This document shows, in pieces, positions 61,235 to 64,000 of a stretch of DNA of 64,000 nt. The notes beneath the pieces were generated by a model that saw nothing but the letters and a program-made list of their open reading frames with translations, searched no databases and was not told the DNA's origin. Numbering within the stretch: position 1 is the first letter of the stretch; every line of letters begins with the position of its first letter. Both the position numbers and the translations under genes were made by a program. This DNA is from Candidatus Hungatella pullicola (GTDB lineage Bacteria; Bacillota; Clostridia; Lachnospirales; Lachnospiraceae), in contig DXFU01000043.1 in assembly GCA_019114305.1 (NCBI GenBank), positions 62,001 to 126,000 on the forward strand. Reading direction: 5' to 3'.

Positions 61235-62150
61235 AGTACAAAAGGATCTGCCTGCCAGAGCTATACTGGAGAGGGAGAATATATTTATTATGGATGAGGA
61301 CAGGGCTTTAAGCCAGGATATCCGTCCGCTGGAGATCCTGATCCTGAATCTGATGCCTATTAAGGAGGATACAGAGACTCAGCTTCTGCGGGCCCTGTCC
61401 AATACGCCTCTTCAGGTAGACTGCACCTTTCTCATGCTGGAAACTCATACGTCAAAGAATACTTCAGCCAGTCACCTGAATAAATTCTATGTTTATTTCA
61501 GAGATGTGAAGAAGAAAAAATACGACGGAATGATTATTACAGGAGCGCCTGTGGAGCTGATGGATTATGAGGAGGTTAATTATTGGGAAGAGCTTAAAAC
61601 TATTATGGAATGGAGCAAATCCCATGTGACCAGTACTCTGCATATCTGCTGGGGCGCTCAGGCCGGCCTTTACTATCACTATGGGATTCCCAAATATGAG
61701 AGAGAAAAAAAACTGTCCGGAATTTATCGCCATAAGGTTCTGGATCGGAAGGTTCCGCTGGTGCGCAGTATGGATGACTACATTATGGCCCCTCATTCCA
61801 GGTATACAGAGGTAAGGCGGGAGGACATAGAAACCCATCCGCAGCTGGTGATACTGGCGGAATCTGAGGAGGCGGGAGTCTTTCTGGTAATGAGCAGAGA
61901 TGGAAAACAGGTGTTTGTTCAGGGGCATCCGGAGTATGACCGAATGACGCTGAACAACGAGTACCACAGGGATCTGAAAAAGGGATTGAATCCGGATGTT
62001 CCCTGCAATTATTATGAAAATAATGATCCATTTGGCGTTCCCGTTCTGAACTGGAGAAATGCGGCTACCACTTTGTATACTAACTGGCTGAATTATTATG
62101 TATATCAGGTAACTCCTTATATTTTGGAGGAGGAGAACGGGAACAATTAG
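61224..62150 (+). CDS. metA: Homoserine O-acyltransferase MetA (probably acetyl-specific)
   Basis: 308 residues. Cys in [17 protein letters not shown] is the acyl-accepting nucleophile, with His in [12 protein letters not shown] and Glu in the next part completing the triad. Residue 111 is Glu ([12 protein letters not shown]); Glu here favours acetyl-CoA and Gly favours succinyl-CoA in this family, so the enzyme is probably a homoserine O-acetyltransferase. It begins the methionine branch. It overlaps ligA by 11 bases. Confidence 0.92.
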   Translation: MPIKVQKDLPARAILERENIFIMDEDRALSQDIRPLEILILNLMPIKEDTETQLLRALSNTPLQVDCTFLMLETHTSKNTSASHLNKFYVYFRDVKKKKYDGMIITGAPVELMDYEEVNYWEELKTIMEWSKSHVTSTLHICWGAQAGLYYHYGIPKYEREKKLSGIYRHKVLDRKVPLVRSMDDYIMAPHSRYTEVRREDIETHPQLVILAESEEAGVFLVMSRDGKQVFVQGHPEYDRMTLNNEYHRDLKKGLNPDVPCNYYENNDPFGVPVLNWRNAATTLYTNWLNYYVYQVTPYILEEENGNN

Positions 62151-62158
62151 GGGAAGAC

Positions 62159-62222
62159 AGAAAAAAACGGCAAAGAAATCAACAGAAAGGTAAAAGACTG
62201 GTGATTTCTCTGCCGTTTTGGT
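62159..62222 (+). terminator. Terminator after metA
   Basis: AAAACGGCAAAGAAATCA (62164-62181) pairs with TGATTTCTCTGCCGTTTT (62202-62219), with one mismatch, followed by GGTC; the T run is within the right arm. Confidence 0.75.
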
Positions 62223-62270
62223 CTATACAGATAGTTTTTCATCAGTGTCAGATTATGCTGCAGGCTGTCA

Positions 62271-62288
62271 TTGATTCTGTTGAATCAA
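62271..62288. promoter_or_regulatory. Inverted repeat upstream of the ATPase gene
   Basis: TTGATTC-TGTT-GAATCAA, a perfect 7-bp inverted repeat, about 85 bases upstream of the predicted promoter. It may be an operator; no regulator gene is seen beside it. Confidence 0.4.
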
Positions 62289-62373
62289 AAAATGATTAAA
62301 ATGACTGTGTGTCTCTTTATAATAAAAATGAAAAAAGAAATATGTATGTTTAATACGGAAATTGAAATAATTA

Positions 62374-62401
62374 TTGATGTAAGAGAAAAATCTGATATAA
62401 T
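62374..62401 (+). promoter_or_regulatory. Promoter of the AAA ATPase/TOPRIM-like pair
   Basis: TTGATG (62374-62379), 16-base spacer, TATAAT (62396-62401) with extended TGA. AGGAGG (62411-62416) and ATG (62425) follow closely. Confidence 0.65.
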
Positions 62402-62424
62402 CAAATTATTAGGAGGATTGTATC

Positions 62425-63828
62425 ATGGGAAACAGCAGCTTGATAGCCAGATTAAAGTCTGTCACATTGAAAAATATCAAAAATGTAGGTTATGGCAGGA
62501 TTGAGCTGCCGGATGCTGAAAAAACAGATGAATCAAGTGTATTGGGAATTTATGGACAGAATGGTTCCGGAAAAACAGCAGTTATTGATGCGTTGGAATT
62601 TATACAACAGGTAATCCTGGGAGAAAAGATTGATTCTAAGTATTCCGAATTAATAAAAAGTAATGAGGAAGAGGCAGTAATTGCCCTGGAAATGATTGTA
62701 TTTGATGCAGGAGAATCCTATGGCACAGAGTATGTCGTTGCTTTTGCCAGAGACCCGGAACTGGGAATAGTAATCAACCAGGAAACAATTTATAGAAAAA
62801 CAGAAAATGATTCAAGAAAGATAAATTTCATCACATATAAGCGAGATGACAGGAATAATGTATTTACCCCTGCCATTCATCTGGAAGAGCTTGTGGAAGG
62901 CAATCAGGATATGCGCATGGATTTGTTGGTTGCCAAAAGGTTATCAGAGAAAAACAATTGTTCCTATATTTTCGGAGAGGCATCAAGAGAACTGTTCAGA
63001 AATATAATCAAAGATCACAAAAATAATAAATACTACCAGTATGCACGTTTGATTCTTTTTATGTGGCATTATATTGTGGCTGATTTATTTGTAATTTCAG
63101 ATACCCATTCTGGAATGATTTCAGCTAAGGTGATTCTTCCAATGGCATTTCGGCTGGAAGATGGAGAGCATATGAGAGCAAAGGGCAGTTTGGCTGTTCC
63201 AATGACAGGTCCAACGGAATTATCAGATAAGGAGTATGATGTTTTAAGACATATTCTTGAAGAGATTAATACGGTTCTTTATACTATCATTCCTGGGTTG
63301 GAAATTGGAATAAAAGATTATGGCCCGGTACTGCGTGACAATGGAGAACAGGTGAATCGATTTGAATTAATTTCTATTAGAGATAAAGGAATTCCAATCC
63401 CTATTCGCATGGAATCCGAGGGAATTATTAAAATTATTTCGATTTTAAATGCATTGATTCATGCCTACAGCAATCCATCTATATGTATCGCCATAGACGA
63501 ATTAGATTCCGGTATATTTGAGTATATGCTGGGGGAATTATTGGATATTTTTCATGAAAACGGAAAAGGACAGCTGCTTTTTACATCTCATAATCTTAGA
63601 GCATTGGAAATGCTCAACGTTGAAAATGTTGTTTTCTCAACGTCCAATGAAAACAAACGCTATATTCACATGACTAATATTAGAGAAACCAATAATTTTA
63701 GAAATGCGTATATACGGGCGATTACACTGGGGGGGCAGAGCGAAACACTGTATTCGGAAACAGACAGCCTGAAAATTGCCCGGGCATTTAGGAAGGCTGG
63801 GAGAAAATTAAGGGGTTCAGATGGCTGA
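62425..63828 (+). CDS. AAA15/OLD-like SMC-type ATPase
   Basis: 467 residues. The Walker A is GQNGSGKT at 44-51, placed in an SMC/ABC-like ATPase head, and the Walker B CIAIDELDSG near 352-361 followed by SHN near 382 (H-loop). The arrangement, with a long insertion between A and B, matches AAA15 (RecF-like/OLD-like) ATPases found in phage-defence operons such as AbiLi/RloA. AT-rich relative to neighbours. It overlaps the next gene by 8 bases, so the two form one unit. AGGAGG lies upstream of the ATG. A defence role is inferred from architecture and partner only. Confidence 0.78.
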   Translation: MGNSSLIARLKSVTLKNIKNVGYGRIELPDAEKTDESSVLGIYGQNGSGKTAVIDALEFIQQVILGEKIDSKYSELIKSNEEEAVIALEMIVFDAGESYGTEYVVAFARDPELGIVINQETIYRKTENDSRKINFITYKRDDRNNVFTPAIHLEELVEGNQDMRMDLLVAKRLSEKNNCSYIFGEASRELFRNIIKDHKNNKYYQYARLILFMWHYIVADLFVISDTHSGMISAKVILPMAFRLEDGEHMRAKGSLAVPMTGPTELSDKEYDVLRHILEEINTVLYTIIPGLEIGIKDYGPVLRDNGEQVNRFELISIRDKGIPIPIRMESEGIIKIISILNALIHAYSNPSICIAIDELDSGIFEYMLGELLDIFHENGKGQLLFTSHNLRALEMLNVENVVFSTSNENKRYIHMTNIRETNNFRNAYIRAITLGGQSETLYSETDSLKIARAFRKAGRKLRGSDG

Positions 63829-64000
63829 AAAGAAGGTTATTTTAGTTGTAGTAGAGGGAAAATCAGATCAGGCGGCATTTGGTACTATTTTTGAGGAATA
63901 TTTTAAAGATTCGAAGATCCAATTTCAGATTGTTCGGGGGGATATCACAACACAGGATTATATCTCATCTGATTCTATAATAAAGAAAATTAATGACATT
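63821..64000 (+). CDS. TOPRIM-like protein, N-terminal part (truncated by window end)
   Basis: The first 60 codons are seen. KKVILVVVEGKSDQAAF resembles the first TOPRIM segment, with the Glu of V-EGxSD conserved as in OLD-type nucleases and DnaG. The reading frame continues past the window. It overlaps the upstream ATPase gene by 8 bases (ATG inside the final codons), which indicates strict cotranslation. It probably encodes the effector of the pair; the full length and catalytic Asp motif are not visible. Confidence 0.7.
   Translation, partial: MAEKKVILVVVEGKSDQAAFGTIFEEYFKDSKIQFQIVRGDITTQDYISSDSIIKKINDI

Noticed and set aside
62271..62504. 77-codon open frame on the + strand before the ATPase gene
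   Set aside because: It overlaps the promoter, ribosome binding site and first codons of the ATPase in another frame, and has no site of its own.
1..64000. CRISPR arrays, rRNA, tRNA genes, insertion sequences and prophage genes
   Set aside because: I saw no spaced direct-repeat array, no tRNA-type T-loop and acceptor pairing, and no transposase, integrase or phage structural motifs. The TTGAAC repeats at 49280-49428 are too few and irregular for CRISPR.

Overview
The window looks like the chromosome of an anaerobic, Gram-positive gut-type Clostridia, most likely a Lachnospiraceae. The evidence is strong AGGAGG-type ribosome binding sites, T-box leaders, an NADH-linked [FeFe] hydrogenase operon, non-discriminating AspRS with GatCAB, choline-binding-type wall repeats and pectin-use genes. 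I infer the family from gene content only; no rRNA or tRNA gene is present.

Layout. 1-6066: tail of a wall-binding protein, then a + strand glycan cluster (CE12-like esterase with an SLH-like tail, GH2 beta-glucuronidase-like enzyme, GH105 unsaturated glucuronyl hydrolase, CE4-like deacetylase). 6141-7466: MATE exporter behind a transcription attenuator. 7756-12780 (-): five-gene hndABCD-type [FeFe] hydrogenase operon with an embedded HATPase gene. 12993-16277 (+): divergent regulatory/sensory hydrogenase cluster (DRTGG, anti-sigma-like ATPase, HydS-like iron protein, DRTGG, PHP). 16333-18544 (-): RlmI-like methyltransferase, ECF S component, DUF4430 protein. 18736-22414 (+): degenerate sirtuin-like protein, hisH-hisF, ung, uppP. 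22484-24096 (-): HPr-like protein without the active His, DAHP synthase. 24344-27079 (+): small protein, Tyr T-box, tyrS, DUF1275 protein. 27177-28010 (-): wall-binding protein.

28520-40163 is a second pectin/rhamnogalacturonan locus: a 1402-residue surface beta-helix protein with Ig-like and wall-binding repeats, a membrane-bound AraC regulator, an LplB/YtcP/LplA-type ABC importer and an esterase. Together with the first locus this suggests surface cleavage of pectin, uptake of oligosaccharides, and intracellular deacetylation and unsaturated-uronide removal. A siroheme nitrite/sulfite reductase, a manganese-riboswitch-controlled mntP, and a T-box-controlled aspS2-gatCAB-aspartate aminotransferase operon follow.

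49461-53855 holds an XRE-HTH/aminotransferase fusion with five operator-like repeats, and two convergent MATE genes (the first attenuated and apparently frameshifted at its end). 54035-62150 holds an Lrp regulator, NADP-isocitrate dehydrogenase, feoAB, rluF, ligA and metA. The window ends in a probable two-gene ATPase/TOPRIM-like system that runs off the edge.

The most notable items are a predicted two-codon (GAAC) T-box at the transamidation operon, the HTH-aminotransferase gene with internal ribosome binding site and operator array, twin attenuators in front of paralogous MATE genes, the sensory hydrogenase cluster, and the truncated candidate defence pair.
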